Shown here one piece after another: positions 44,832 to 53,407 of a stretch of 64,000 bases of DNA; positions within the stretch are counted from its first letter, which is position 1, and every line of letters begins with the position of its first letter. Source of the DNA: an uncultured Sphingomonadaceae bacterium (GTDB lineage: Bacteria; Pseudomonadota; Alphaproteobacteria; Sphingomonadales; Sphingomonadaceae); contig CANMFX010000002.1 in assembly GCA_947497315.1 (NCBI GenBank), positions 682,001 through 746,000 of the forward strand. Direction: 5' to 3'. Position numbers and translations under genes: made by a program. The notes beneath the pieces are model-generated. The model was not told the origin of the DNA. It worked only from the letters and a program-made list of their open reading frames with translations, and made no database searches.

Positions 44832-45932
44832 TCAGACATTGAATTTGAAATTCATGATATCGCCGTCCTGAGCGACATAGTCCTTGCCTTCTTGGCGGAG
44901 CTTGCCGGCATCACGCGCCGCGCTTTCACCGCCCAGTGATACATAATCATCAAAGGCGATCGTCTCGGCACGAATGAAGCCGCGTTCGAAGTCGGTGTGG
45001 ATTTCGCCAGCCGCTTCCGGAGCCTTGGCACCCTTGTGCACCGTCCATGCGCGGGCTTCTTTGGGGCCGGCGGTGAAGAAGGTCTGCAGGCTGAGCAGTT
45101 GATAGCCGGCACGAATGACCCGGGTGAGGCCGGATTCTTCCAGTCCCAGTTCCGCGAGATATTCGGCGCGCTCTTCGGCTTCCATGCCGACCAGTTCGGA
45201 TTCTATTGCAGCCGATACGATAACCGCTTCGGCATTTTCGGCCTTGGCCTTTTCAAACACAGCGGCGCTCAGGTCATTGCCGTTCGCAGCATCGCCTTCG
45301 TCCACGTTGCAGACATAAAGCACTGGTTTGGCCGTCAGCAATTGTGACTGATCAAAAATCCGCCGCTCTTCATCATCATTGGGCTGTGTGAGCCGTGCAG
45401 GTTTGCCATCGCGTAGCAACTCGAGCGTCTGGCCCAGCACGCTGGCGGCGATCTTGGCTTCCTTGTCGCCGCTGGTCGCTTTCTTTTCAAAGGCCGGAAC
45501 GCGTTTTTCGAGGCTTTCCAGATCGGCCAGCAGCAATTCCGTCTCTACCACTTCCGCATCGGAAATCGGATCGACCTTGTTGGAAACATGCTGGATATCA
45601 TCATCTTCAAAGCAGCGCAAAACGTGGACGATTGCATCGACTTCGCGGATATTGCCAAGGAACTGATTCCCAAGCCCTTCGCCCTGTGACGCGCCTTTGA
45701 CGAGGCCGGCAATGTCGACAAAAGCAAGCTGCGTTTCAATGATTTTCGCACTGCCTGCGATCTTGGCGATCTGCTGCAACCGCGGATCGGGTACGGCTAC
45801 CTGACCGACATTGGGTTCGATCGTACAGAATGGATAATTGGCCGCCTGCGCCGCCTGCGTCTCGGTAAGCGCATTGAAAAGCGTTGATTTTCCGACGTTG
45901 GGAAGACCAACAATACCGCATTTAAAACCCAT
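44832..45932 (-). CDS. ychF: Redox-regulated ATPase/GTPase YchF (OLA1 family)
   Basis: 366 residues. Walker A is GLPNVGKSTLFNALT, followed by NYPFCTIEPNVG (switch I), FVDIAGLVKGASQGEGLGNQFL (G3 region) and the C-terminal TGS domain with GFIRAETIAFDDYVSLG. It binds ribosomes and prefers ATP. It lies two bases after pth, an arrangement conserved through proteobacteria (rplY-pth-ychF). Confidence 0.98.
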   Translation of the reverse strand: MGFKCGIVGLPNVGKSTLFNALTETQAAQAANYPFCTIEPNVGQVAVPDPRLQQIAKIAGSAKIIETQLAFVDIAGLVKGASQGEGLGNQFLGNIREVDAIVHVLRCFEDDDIQHVSNKVDPISDAEVVETELLLADLESLEKRVPAFEKKATSGDKEAKIAASVLGQTLELLRDGKPARLTQPNDDEERRIFDQSQLLTAKPVLYVCNVDEGDAANGNDLSAAVFEKAKAENAEAVIVSAAIESELVGMEAEERAEYLAELGLEESGLTRVIRAGYQLLSLQTFFTAGPKEARAWTVHKGAKAPEAAGEIHTDFERGFIRAETIAFDDYVSLGGESAARDAGKLRQEGKDYVAQDGDIMNFKFNV

Positions 45933-45934
45933 GT

Positions 45935-46507
45935 TTAATCCTTTTGCATCCTCAGCGCCAATTCGCTCATAAAACGCGCATTGTCACCATTCGCTAACCA
46001 GTCTGCTTCGGCCGCGATGCCGCCCAGCATTTCTGCCAGATCATCAATCTCGGCTTTGGCATAGTTGCCCAGCACATGTCCGTGAACCCGTGACTTGTGG
46101 CCGGGATGTCCGATACCGATACGGACACGGCGAAAATCCGGGCCGATATGCGCGTCCACGGATCGCAAACCATTGTGACCGGCATGACCGCCGCCGATCT
46201 TCACCTTCACCTTGAACGGTTCGAGGTCCAGTTCGTCATGAAATACCGTTACGTCTGACGGAGCCAGCTTGTAAAAGTCCATCGCAGCCCGTACCGATCG
46301 ACCACTTTCATTCATGAATGTGGCGGGCTTTAGAAGGAGTAGCTTCTCGGAACCTAGTCGCCCTTCAACCGCCCAGCCTTGAAATTTCTTCTTGGGCTCA
46401 GGAAAACCATGCACTTCTTCCAGCGCATCCAGCACCATGAATCCGACATTATGGCGGTGGAGCGCATATTGCGCGCCCGGATTGCCAAGGCCGACCCATA
46501 GTTGCAT
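45935..46507 (-). CDS. pth: Peptidyl-tRNA hydrolase
   Basis: 190 residues, usual length. GLGNPGAQYALHRHNVGF contains Asn9 and the catalytic His19; FHDELDLEPFKVKVKIGGGHAGHNGLRS is the substrate block with the catalytic aspartate. It frees tRNA from dropped-off peptides. It stands between rplY and ychF. The start is the ATG giving MQLWVGLGNPG; a longer frame is not needed. Confidence 0.97.
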   Translation of the reverse strand: MQLWVGLGNPGAQYALHRHNVGFMVLDALEEVHGFPEPKKKFQGWAVEGRLGSEKLLLLKPATFMNESGRSVRAAMDFYKLAPSDVTVFHDELDLEPFKVKVKIGGGHAGHNGLRSVDAHIGPDFRRVRIGIGHPGHKSRVHGHVLGNYAKAEIDDLAEMLGGIAAEADWLANGDNARFMSELALRMQKD

Positions 46508-46534
46508 TTTTTGGTTTCCTTAAAATCCAGATAC

Positions 46535-46591
46535 AAAAAACCGCTCATACATTGGCAAGCCCGGTGACAGGCTCAGTATGAACGGTTTTTC
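46535..46591 (-). terminator. Terminator or attenuator between rplY and pth
   Basis: On the minus strand AACCGTTCATAC pairs with GTATGAGCGGTT and is followed by TTTT; the mirror A-run would also serve the plus strand. The loop and stem contain a CATACTGAGCCTGTC stretch resembling a widespread dispersed repeat, so the terminator may have been built from a repeat copy. It could lower pth-ychF expression relative to rplY. Confidence 0.75.
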
Positions 46592-46616
46592 GTTACATTG
46601 TTTTCGGTGAAAAGGT

Positions 46617-47297
46617 CTAGTCTTCGGAACCGCCTTCTGCGTCGCCGCCTTCAGCTGCTTCGCCTTCAGCACCTTCTTCACCTTCTTCACCTTCTTCGCT
46701 CTCTTCGGCTTCGTCTTCAGAAGATTTGAGTGCGGATGGAGCGGTTACACCAGCAATGGTGAAGTCACGATCGGTGATCGAGCTTTCCGAGCCATCGGGC
46801 AAGGTAACATTTGAAATGTGGACAGAGTCGCCAATTTCCAGACCGGTCACATCGATTTCGATCTGATCAGGAATCTTGTCAGCATCACACATCAGGTCCA
46901 GTTCAAAGCGAACAACGTTCAACACGCCGCCACGTTTCAGGCCTGGTGATTCTTCTTCGTTGACGAATACAACCGGAATATTGACCTGTACCTTGGCGCC
47001 TTTGGCCAGGCGGAAAAAGTCAACATGCAGAGCGCGGTCAGAGACCGGATCAAAAGCAACATCTTTTGGCAGGGTACGGGCTGTTTCTCCGTTCACGTCT
47101 ACCATCACCAGCGAGTTCATGAAGTGGCCGGTACCGAGCAGCTTGTTCAGCGCACGCTCTTCCACATGAATTGGCATAGGTTCTTTTTTATCGCCATAAA
47201 TAACGGCGGGGATGCGGCCTTCGCGACGTAATGCACGGGAGGCTCCCTTGCCAGCCCGTTCGCGAGGCTCGGCTGATAATGTCAGCTGATCACTCAT
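46617..47297 (-). CDS. rplY: 50S ribosomal protein L25, long CTC/TL5 form
   Basis: 226 residues. The L25 domain ([31 protein letters not shown]) is followed by the TL5 C-terminal domain ([22 protein letters not shown]) and a tail of about 35 residues made almost only of Glu, Gly, Ala and Asp. L25 binds 5S rRNA. The acidic tail is a feature of alphaproteobacterial forms. Confidence 0.97.
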   Translation of the reverse strand: MSDQLTLSAEPRERAGKGASRALRREGRIPAVIYGDKKEPMPIHVEERALNKLLGTGHFMNSLVMVDVNGETARTLPKDVAFDPVSDRALHVDFFRLAKGAKVQVNIPVVFVNEEESPGLKRGGVLNVVRFELDLMCDADKIPDQIEIDVTGLEIGDSVHISNVTLPDGSESSITDRDFTIAGVTAPSALKSSEDEAEESEEGEEGEEGAEGEAAEGGDAEGGSED

Positions 47298-47434
47298 AAT
47301 GTTGCTCCAAAAATTAGATTTTTAAAATATTTCCGCCACGCCTCCAGGGTGCTCATGGTCGGAAAGAGGGCGCTATAGGCAGGGGATCACCGAAAAGCAA
47401 GGCAAATTGCGGCGTGAGGCCGGATGACTTTCTG

Positions 47435-48232
47435 CTACCGGAAAAAACCAATTTGGTTGCTGGTCGCGAGCAAGGTTCCATTTCCGGACCAAAGCTCAAC
47501 GCGGGAATCACTCTTGCTGTTTCTGACCACGGCGCCGGTGACGCGCATGATTAGATAATCCGATCCGGCTGCAGCGATATCTTCTTCGCTGGCGTATATG
47601 TAGGTGGACATGGCAACGGTCGATCCTGGATGAAATTCCTCGCTAAGGAAAAAGGTCCGCGGCATGGGCACGTCGCAAATCGAGATAATGCTGATCCGGT
47701 CCAGCGGCCTGCTATCCTCTTCCTTGATCCAGACAATCGTCTCCGGCGTCTCGTTAACCTGAAAAGGAACACCTTTCGCGATACGCTGATCATAGGTTCG
47801 AATCCACTGAGGCGCCTGGCCTTCCATTGGTTTCAACTGGGGATTGTCTTCCGGGGAAGGGATTTCAGGTATATCGATTTGGTAGTTTAGCTCAACGGGG
47901 CGCCTGTTGCTGGTGACAATATCGCCGACGATGACGAGATTTCCGGCCTGAAAGAGCTCGACCCGCCAAAACTGCGTGGAAGCACCGGATTTTAGCAGCT
48001 TTGATTCAACGTTGACTTCTCCCGGTCCGACACCGGCTATATAACTGGCTTGCAGGGAAACAATGGGGCTGGTCCGATCAGGATGATCTTCAACAGCTCT
48101 TGCCATGATTGCCGCGACCCAGCCGCCAAATGCCGCGCCCGTAGGATTGCGATAAACATCACTGGCTTCGATAATATATTGTCCGTCGCCGCACGGTATG
48201 AGTGCGGTCTCGCGGTCAAACAGAAATGTCAT
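47435..48232 (-). CDS. Acyl-CoA thioesterase family protein (TesB-like double hot dog)
   Basis: 265 residues. Two hot-dog halves are suggested by RNPTGAAFGGWVAAIMARAV with SLQASYIAGVGPGEV in the first, and HPGSTVAMSTYIYA with RVELWSGNGTLLATSNQIGFF in the second, as in TesB-type acyl-CoA thioesterases. The substrate is probably a medium or long acyl-CoA. No metabolic cluster surrounds it. A 137-base gap to rplY holds the rplY leader. Confidence 0.82.
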   Translation of the reverse strand: MTFLFDRETALIPCGDGQYIIEASDVYRNPTGAAFGGWVAAIMARAVEDHPDRTSPIVSLQASYIAGVGPGEVNVESKLLKSGASTQFWRVELFQAGNLVIVGDIVTSNRRPVELNYQIDIPEIPSPEDNPQLKPMEGQAPQWIRTYDQRIAKGVPFQVNETPETIVWIKEEDSRPLDRISIISICDVPMPRTFFLSEEFHPGSTVAMSTYIYASEEDIAAAGSDYLIMRVTGAVVRNSKSDSRVELWSGNGTLLATSNQIGFFR

Positions 48233-48253
48233 GAAGTTGCCCTGAAATCTATA

Positions 48254-49168
48254 TTATTGAATTTTCTCGATCTTATATCCGCGCTTTTCAAGCATGGCCT
48301 GAACGGCATCTGGCCCAACAAGATGAGCCGCGCCCACTGCTACAAATGATATGCCGGGACTTTGCAACCTTTTGTCCAATTGGTCGGTCCAATCCTGATT
48401 ACGGGCGACTAACAGTTTTTCTCGCGTTTTGGGATCTTCCAATATCCCACCGTTGGACAGTTCGACAATCTTGTCCGTGTCTCCTGAAATCCAGGCGTTG
48501 AACAGCCTTTCAAATGCTCCCTTTGTATCGGCGGCTTCCTCGACAACGCTGGTGAGCATGTCGCGCTGCTGCGATTCGGGCAGGGTGTCGAAATAGCCGA
48601 GCTGCTGTTCTATGGTTTCCAGGCCTTCAACGGGTTTATCAAAATCGTCAAATTGCGCAGTCAGCTTTTTCTCCACACCTTCGCCGGAATCAAGGCCGAG
48701 TGCATTGGTTTGAGCAGACGCCAAAGACAGCGCTGCTGCCCAGCTTTCCATGCGGTTCAAGGCAAATTCAGGAATATTGCTCTTGTCAATTACCGCATCT
48801 AGGTCATCGCGAAGCGACGGTTTTACCCGAGTTTCAATTTCTGGCTGATCGGGAGAGATGGCGAGCTTGGAAAATATTCGGGCTGCATTTTGTGTGTCCT
48901 CAAGACCAAGCACCTCAATAATCAGCCGGTCTGAGTCTTTCAGGGCGGTTTCCAACAACGGTGTTCGCCAGTTCACGTTTTTTGGCAAAATATGGATCGT
49001 ACCGAACATGTAGGCCGAGCCTTGTTGCCCTGGCTTGGTACCGGTCACTTTCCAAAGAGCAGGTTTGCCTTCCTTCACGGTGTTCAGTTGCACTGGCTCT
49101 GCGGCGTTGGAACAGGCCGCAAGACAAAATGTGGCGATTAAAGTCAGTAGAGTTCGAAGATGAATCAT
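48254..49168 (-). CDS. TraB/GumN family lipoprotein (first of two)
   Basis: 304 residues. Lipobox LAAC (Cys19). The two GxxH motifs of the TraB/GumN (Tiki-like) family are present: MFGTIHILPKNV and VGAAHLVGPDAV, with SDRLIIEVLGL between. Family members in animals are metalloproteases; bacterial ones are of unknown function. It lies downstream of a paralogue on the same strand with a 55-base gap. The mature protein would face the periplasm. Confidence 0.92.
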   Translation of the reverse strand: MIHLRTLLTLIATFCLAACSNAAEPVQLNTVKEGKPALWKVTGTKPGQQGSAYMFGTIHILPKNVNWRTPLLETALKDSDRLIIEVLGLEDTQNAARIFSKLAISPDQPEIETRVKPSLRDDLDAVIDKSNIPEFALNRMESWAAALSLASAQTNALGLDSGEGVEKKLTAQFDDFDKPVEGLETIEQQLGYFDTLPESQQRDMLTSVVEEAADTKGAFERLFNAWISGDTDKIVELSNGGILEDPKTREKLLVARNQDWTDQLDKRLQSPGISFVAVGAAHLVGPDAVQAMLEKRGYKIEKIQ

Positions 49169-49223
49169 GATTGCTATTTGGGCATGATAAACGCGAAAAG
49201 AAAGGTGCAGTGTTTGAAATTAC

Positions 49224-50180
49224 CTAATATTTCACCCGTTTTGTCTTCAAACCACGCTTTTTTAGCTGGGCCTGCAAACTGGTTTCGCCTGCAAGATGAC
49301 CGGCGCCCACCGCCATGAAGACCGTTCCTGGTTGGTCCATACGTTCGTCTACCCAGACCGCCCAGTTGGCATTCCGGTTTGAAAGCAGTGTCTCGTAAAG
49401 AATCTTTTCCTCCAGACCAGCGTTCATCAATTCCGCGAGCGCGGTGATGTTGGCATTGGCCCAATGCGCGACCATATTTTCCATGCCATCGGCCATATCG
49501 TCGATAGTATCGACATTGAAGTTCAGGAAACGGATCTGAACATCTTCGGGCAGATTATCGAAAAAACCCAATTGTTGTTCCGGTGTTTCCAGGCCGATAA
49601 TCTTCATATTGCGTGCCTTGGCGCGGGACGTCAGCGCATCTTCGACGCCGCTATTGGTATCATATCCGCTTTTCATTAACGGAACGAGGGACAGGCTGAC
49701 GCTGGCAAACCAAGGTTTCAGAGGATCAAAGGCCGCGACTGGCAGGTTCAGCGAGGTAAGGGCCGCTTCATAGTCGGCGCGGTCTTCTTCGCTGAGCTTG
49801 TCACGCAAGGGAACGCCCGTTCTGTCGATTGCCATGTCATTGACGATCTTCATCATCGCTGCCGGATCGGGTTCGATCATTTCAATCACCAGCTCATCGG
49901 ATGCGTCGAATGCCTCTTTCACCGCCTCATCAAACCACGTCAGGCCGGGCTTCAGGATATGCACTGTACCGAACAGGTAAATGGTTGTGTCTTCATCCTT
50001 GACGACCCAAAGCGCTGGATCTGGATCATCCGGTATCGTGGCGACTTCAGTTTGTTGGGGGGCAGCGTCCCCCACAGATTGGGGAGGTGCTGCTTCGCAA
50101 GCGGTCAATCCCAAAAATATCGGAACGATAAACAGGTAAGAAAGCCAGCGACGCATCATGGGTAACATTTCCATTTTCAT
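49224..50180 (-). CDS. TraB/GumN family lipoprotein (second of two)
   Basis: Up to 318 residues. The lipobox is LTAC in FIVPIFLGLTACEA. Motifs LFGTVHILKPGLTW and VGAGHLAGETSL match its neighbour and the family. Starts at 50180, 50174, 50159 and 50156 are possible; the shorter ones give a more typical signal peptide (MRRWLSYLFIVPIFLG). The two proteins share the full domain but differ widely in sequence, so the duplication is old. An acidic linker follows the lipid anchor. Confidence 0.92.
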   Translation of the reverse strand: MKMEMLPMMRRWLSYLFIVPIFLGLTACEAAPPQSVGDAAPQQTEVATIPDDPDPALWVVKDEDTTIYLFGTVHILKPGLTWFDEAVKEAFDASDELVIEMIEPDPAAMMKIVNDMAIDRTGVPLRDKLSEEDRADYEAALTSLNLPVAAFDPLKPWFASVSLSLVPLMKSGYDTNSGVEDALTSRAKARNMKIIGLETPEQQLGFFDNLPEDVQIRFLNFNVDTIDDMADGMENMVAHWANANITALAELMNAGLEEKILYETLLSNRNANWAVWVDERMDQPGTVFMAVGAGHLAGETSLQAQLKKRGLKTKRVKY

Positions 50181-50332
50181 TGAAAGCGGGAAGATTTGAT
50201 AGATTGCGTCGGTTAATCGAACATTTTTGGCCTAAATCCTAGCGATTTTTCAGTTTTGAACAAAAAAAGATGCAGACGGTGGTCACTGCTTTATCACTCT
50301 GCTAATTGCTCAGTTAAATTAGGAGATATTTG

Positions 50333-52432
50333 ATGAGCCAAGTTCATGCCCGCACCTGCCATATCTGCGAAGCCAATTGCGGCGTTTTGGTTGAGGTCGA
50401 AGGGCGCGAGATTCTCTCGATCAAGGGCAATCCCGATCATGTTTTAAGCCGCGGCCATATCTGCCCCAAGGCGACAGCCATTGCGGATTTGCAGGATGAT
50501 CCCGATCGGCTCCACAAACCGCAGAAAAAAGTGAACGGTGAGTGGCAGGAAATTGGCTGGGAGACGGCCTTTCAGGAAATTGCCGCCAAGCTGAAAGACC
50601 TGAAAGAAGCCGGCGCAAAGCCCGCCATGTATATGGGCAATCCCAGTGCGCATGATTATGGTATTTCGACCCAGATCAGTACCCTGCGCCGAGCAATGGG
50701 TCTGAAGAATATCTATTCGGCCTCTACTCTCGACCAGATTCCGCATCATGTCGTGCAATATCATATGTACGGTCATGTTAGCCTGGCAGCCGTGCCGGAT
50801 ATTGATCGCAGCCAATATCTGGTAATCGTCGGCGGTAATCCGGCGGCTTCCAATGGCAGTATATGGACGGTGCCGGACTTTAAGAAACGTGTGAAGGAAA
50901 TGCAGGCGCGTGAAGGCAAGCTGGTTGTCATCGATCCACGCCGGACGGAAACCGCAAAACTGGCCGATGCGCATCATTTCGTGAAGCCCGGGACCGACAC
51001 GGCCTTGTTTATCGGCATATTGAAAGCGGTCTTTGACGATGGTCATGCGGATATTTCCCGCCTTGAAGCGATTATGGACGATAGCTGGGGAGCGATCGAG
51101 CCTGCCATTGCCGGTTTTGATATGGTGCAACTGTCGGCCCATTGCGGGATAGCGGTTGAAGACATGCGCGAAATAGCGGCGCAACTCGGAGCTGACCAAC
51201 CGGCCGCTATTTATGGCCGCATGGGTGTTTCCGTCTGTGAGTTTGGCACGCTCAACCAATGGCTCATCCAGGTTATCAATATTGCAACGGGCAATCTCGA
51301 CCGTGAAGGCGGTACAATGGTGCCGGAACCGGCGCTTGATACAATCAACCTGGTGGGCAGGGGCTCTGTGCGGAAAACCCGGACCGCCCGCGGCGAAATG
51401 CCGGTGGTGATGGGCGAGTTGCCAACCATCACCTTTGCCGAGGAAATGCTACGCGAAGATGATGAGCGGATCCGTTCCTTGTTCGTTATTACCGGTAATC
51501 CTGTCCTCTCGGCCCCTGATGGCGCGAGACTGGATCGCGCGTTGGAGAAGCTCGACCTGATGGTATCGTTTGACATGTACGTGACGGAAACCAGCCGCCA
51601 TGCCGACTATATCCTTCCGCCTTGTGGGCCGCTTGAAAAGGACCATTATCCGTTCTTTTTCGGCCCCTTGGCCGTACGCAACTATGCCAGTTATTCCCCC
51701 GCGATTCTCGATATCCAGGATGGCGAGAAAGCCGACTGGGAAATTATTGCCGAATTGGCGCGCGAGATACTGGCGACAGACGGGCAGGATGTCCCCAATA
51801 TCCGCGAGCCGCGGGACGTACTCGACAATATGCTGCGCAGCTCGCCTGCTGGCCTGACCCTGGCCGAGGTGGAAGCCGCGCCAAATGGCATTGATCTGGG
51901 GCCGCTGCGTCCCTGTATGGCGGACCGGTTGATGACCGAAGACAAGCTGATCCAGTGCGCGCATCCCAATTTCCTTGCGGAATTGCAGCGCTTTGCCGAA
52001 TCACTGCGTGAGGAACGTCCCGATATGCTGCGCCTTATCGGCCGCCGTCATGTGCGGAGCAATAACAGCTGGCTCCACAACAGTAAGCGCCTGCTCAAGG
52101 GGCCGGATCGCTGCACCTTGATGATCCATCCTGATGATGCGGCTGAGCGCGGATTAGCGGACGGTGACATGGCCACGGTCGAAAGTCGGGTGAACAGCGT
52201 CGAGATTGTCGTCGAGGTCACCGATGACGTCATGTCCGGTGTGGTGTCTATCCCGCATGGCTTCGGTCATGGCCGCGAAGGGGTGGGGCTGTCTGTTGCC
52301 GCCTCAAAACCGGGCGTCTCGATCAATGATCTCACCGATCCGACAAGCTTTGATCCTCTGTCGGGCAACGCTGTGCTCAACGCAACGCCGGTGACGGTTG
52401 CGCCGGCACGAGAATTGGAAGCGGCGGAGTAG
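50333..52432 (+). CDS. Molybdopterin oxidoreductase, orphan catalytic subunit
   Basis: 699 residues with AGGAG seven bases before the ATG. An N-terminal 4Fe-4S site is formed by CHICEANCGV and HICPKA. The molybdopterin domains follow (YLVIVGGNPAASNGS, VVIDPRRTETAKLAD, HHFVKPGTDTALF) and the C-terminal dinucleotide-binding domain (MIHPDDAAERGLADGDMATVES, GFGHGREG). It belongs to the dimethylsulfoxide reductase superfamily; substrate unknown. There is no Tat signal, so it is cytoplasmic, and no partner subunit or cofactor gene lies next to it. The glycine-tRNA synthetase genes begin soon after. Confidence 0.92.
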   Translation: MSQVHARTCHICEANCGVLVEVEGREILSIKGNPDHVLSRGHICPKATAIADLQDDPDRLHKPQKKVNGEWQEIGWETAFQEIAAKLKDLKEAGAKPAMYMGNPSAHDYGISTQISTLRRAMGLKNIYSASTLDQIPHHVVQYHMYGHVSLAAVPDIDRSQYLVIVGGNPAASNGSIWTVPDFKKRVKEMQAREGKLVVIDPRRTETAKLADAHHFVKPGTDTALFIGILKAVFDDGHADISRLEAIMDDSWGAIEPAIAGFDMVQLSAHCGIAVEDMREIAAQLGADQPAAIYGRMGVSVCEFGTLNQWLIQVINIATGNLDREGGTMVPEPALDTINLVGRGSVRKTRTARGEMPVVMGELPTITFAEEMLREDDERIRSLFVITGNPVLSAPDGARLDRALEKLDLMVSFDMYVTETSRHADYILPPCGPLEKDHYPFFFGPLAVRNYASYSPAILDIQDGEKADWEIIAELAREILATDGQDVPNIREPRDVLDNMLRSSPAGLTLAEVEAAPNGIDLGPLRPCMADRLMTEDKLIQCAHPNFLAELQRFAESLREERPDMLRLIGRRHVRSNNSWLHNSKRLLKGPDRCTLMIHPDDAAERGLADGDMATVESRVNSVEIVVEVTDDVMSGVVSIPHGFGHGREGVGLSVAASKPGVSINDLTDPTSFDPLSGNAVLNATPVTVAPARELEAAE

Positions 52433-52522
52433 GGCAAAAACGCCAATCACGGCTTGACCCTCTGGCGCGCTTTCGCCAAAGCAAGCGCGAAAGATATTGC
52501 ACTCGCGAAGAAAGCCATCACA

Positions 52523-53407
52523 TTGCCGGATCCGAACCTGTCCCAGAAGCCGCTCAGCTTCCAGCAGATCATCCTGAAACTCCACGATTATTGGAGTGAT
52601 CAGGGCTGTGCTATCCTGCAGCCCTATGACATGGAAATGGGCGCCGGTACGTTCCACACGGCGACAACCTTGCGCGCGCTTGGGCCAGATCCCTGGAATG
52701 CAGCTTTTGTGCAGCCTTGCCGCCGGCCGACGGATGGCCGCTATGGCGAAAACCCCAACCGGCTGCAGCATTATTACCAATATCAGGTGATCCTCAAACC
52801 GTCGCCGCCGGATATCCAGCAGCTCTATCTCGACAGCCTGACCGCGATCGGGATTGATCCGATGCTCCACGACATTCGCTTTGTCGAGGATGACTGGGAA
52901 AGCCCGACATTGGGCGCCTGGGGTCTGGGCTGGGAAGTCTGGTGCGACGGCATGGAGGTGACGCAGTTCACCTATTTCCAGCAAATGGGCGGTTTTGACT
53001 GCAAGCCAGTGGCCGGCGAACTGACCTACGGGCTGGAACGGCTCGCCATGTATATTCAGGGCGTCGATAGCATCTATGATCTGGATTATAATGGGGCTGG
53101 AGTCAGTTACGGCGATATCTTCCTAGATAATGAGAAGCAGATGTCAGAGTGGAATTTCGAGATCGCCAATACCGAAACGCTGTTTGACCTGTTCAACAAA
53201 GCGGTTGGCGAATGTGAAAATTGCCTTGAGGCAAAACTGCCTATTCCGGCCTATGAGCAAGCGATCAAGGCGAGCCATGTCTTCAACCTGTTGCAGGCGC
53301 GCGGCGTGATCTCTGTGCAGGAACGCGCCAGCTATATGGGCCGCGTTCGCGATCTCGCGAAGGGCAGCTGTGAAGCCTATATGGCGAAGAACGGGTGGGC
53401 GGCATAA
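52523..53407 (+). CDS. glyQ: Glycine-tRNA ligase alpha subunit
   Basis: About 294 residues. [35 protein letters not shown] and [19 protein letters not shown] are the invariant blocks of the class II alpha subunit. There is no ATG near the conserved start; TTG at 52523 gives a start close to the family pattern, and TTG at 52454 would add 23 residues of poor similarity. With glyS it charges tRNA-Gly as an alpha2-beta2 enzyme. The stop overlaps the glyS start (TAATG). Confidence 0.95.
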   Translation: MPDPNLSQKPLSFQQIILKLHDYWSDQGCAILQPYDMEMGAGTFHTATTLRALGPDPWNAAFVQPCRRPTDGRYGENPNRLQHYYQYQVILKPSPPDIQQLYLDSLTAIGIDPMLHDIRFVEDDWESPTLGAWGLGWEVWCDGMEVTQFTYFQQMGGFDCKPVAGELTYGLERLAMYIQGVDSIYDLDYNGAGVSYGDIFLDNEKQMSEWNFEIANTETLFDLFNKAVGECENCLEAKLPIPAYEQAIKASHVFNLLQARGVISVQERASYMGRVRDLAKGSCEAYMAKNGWAA

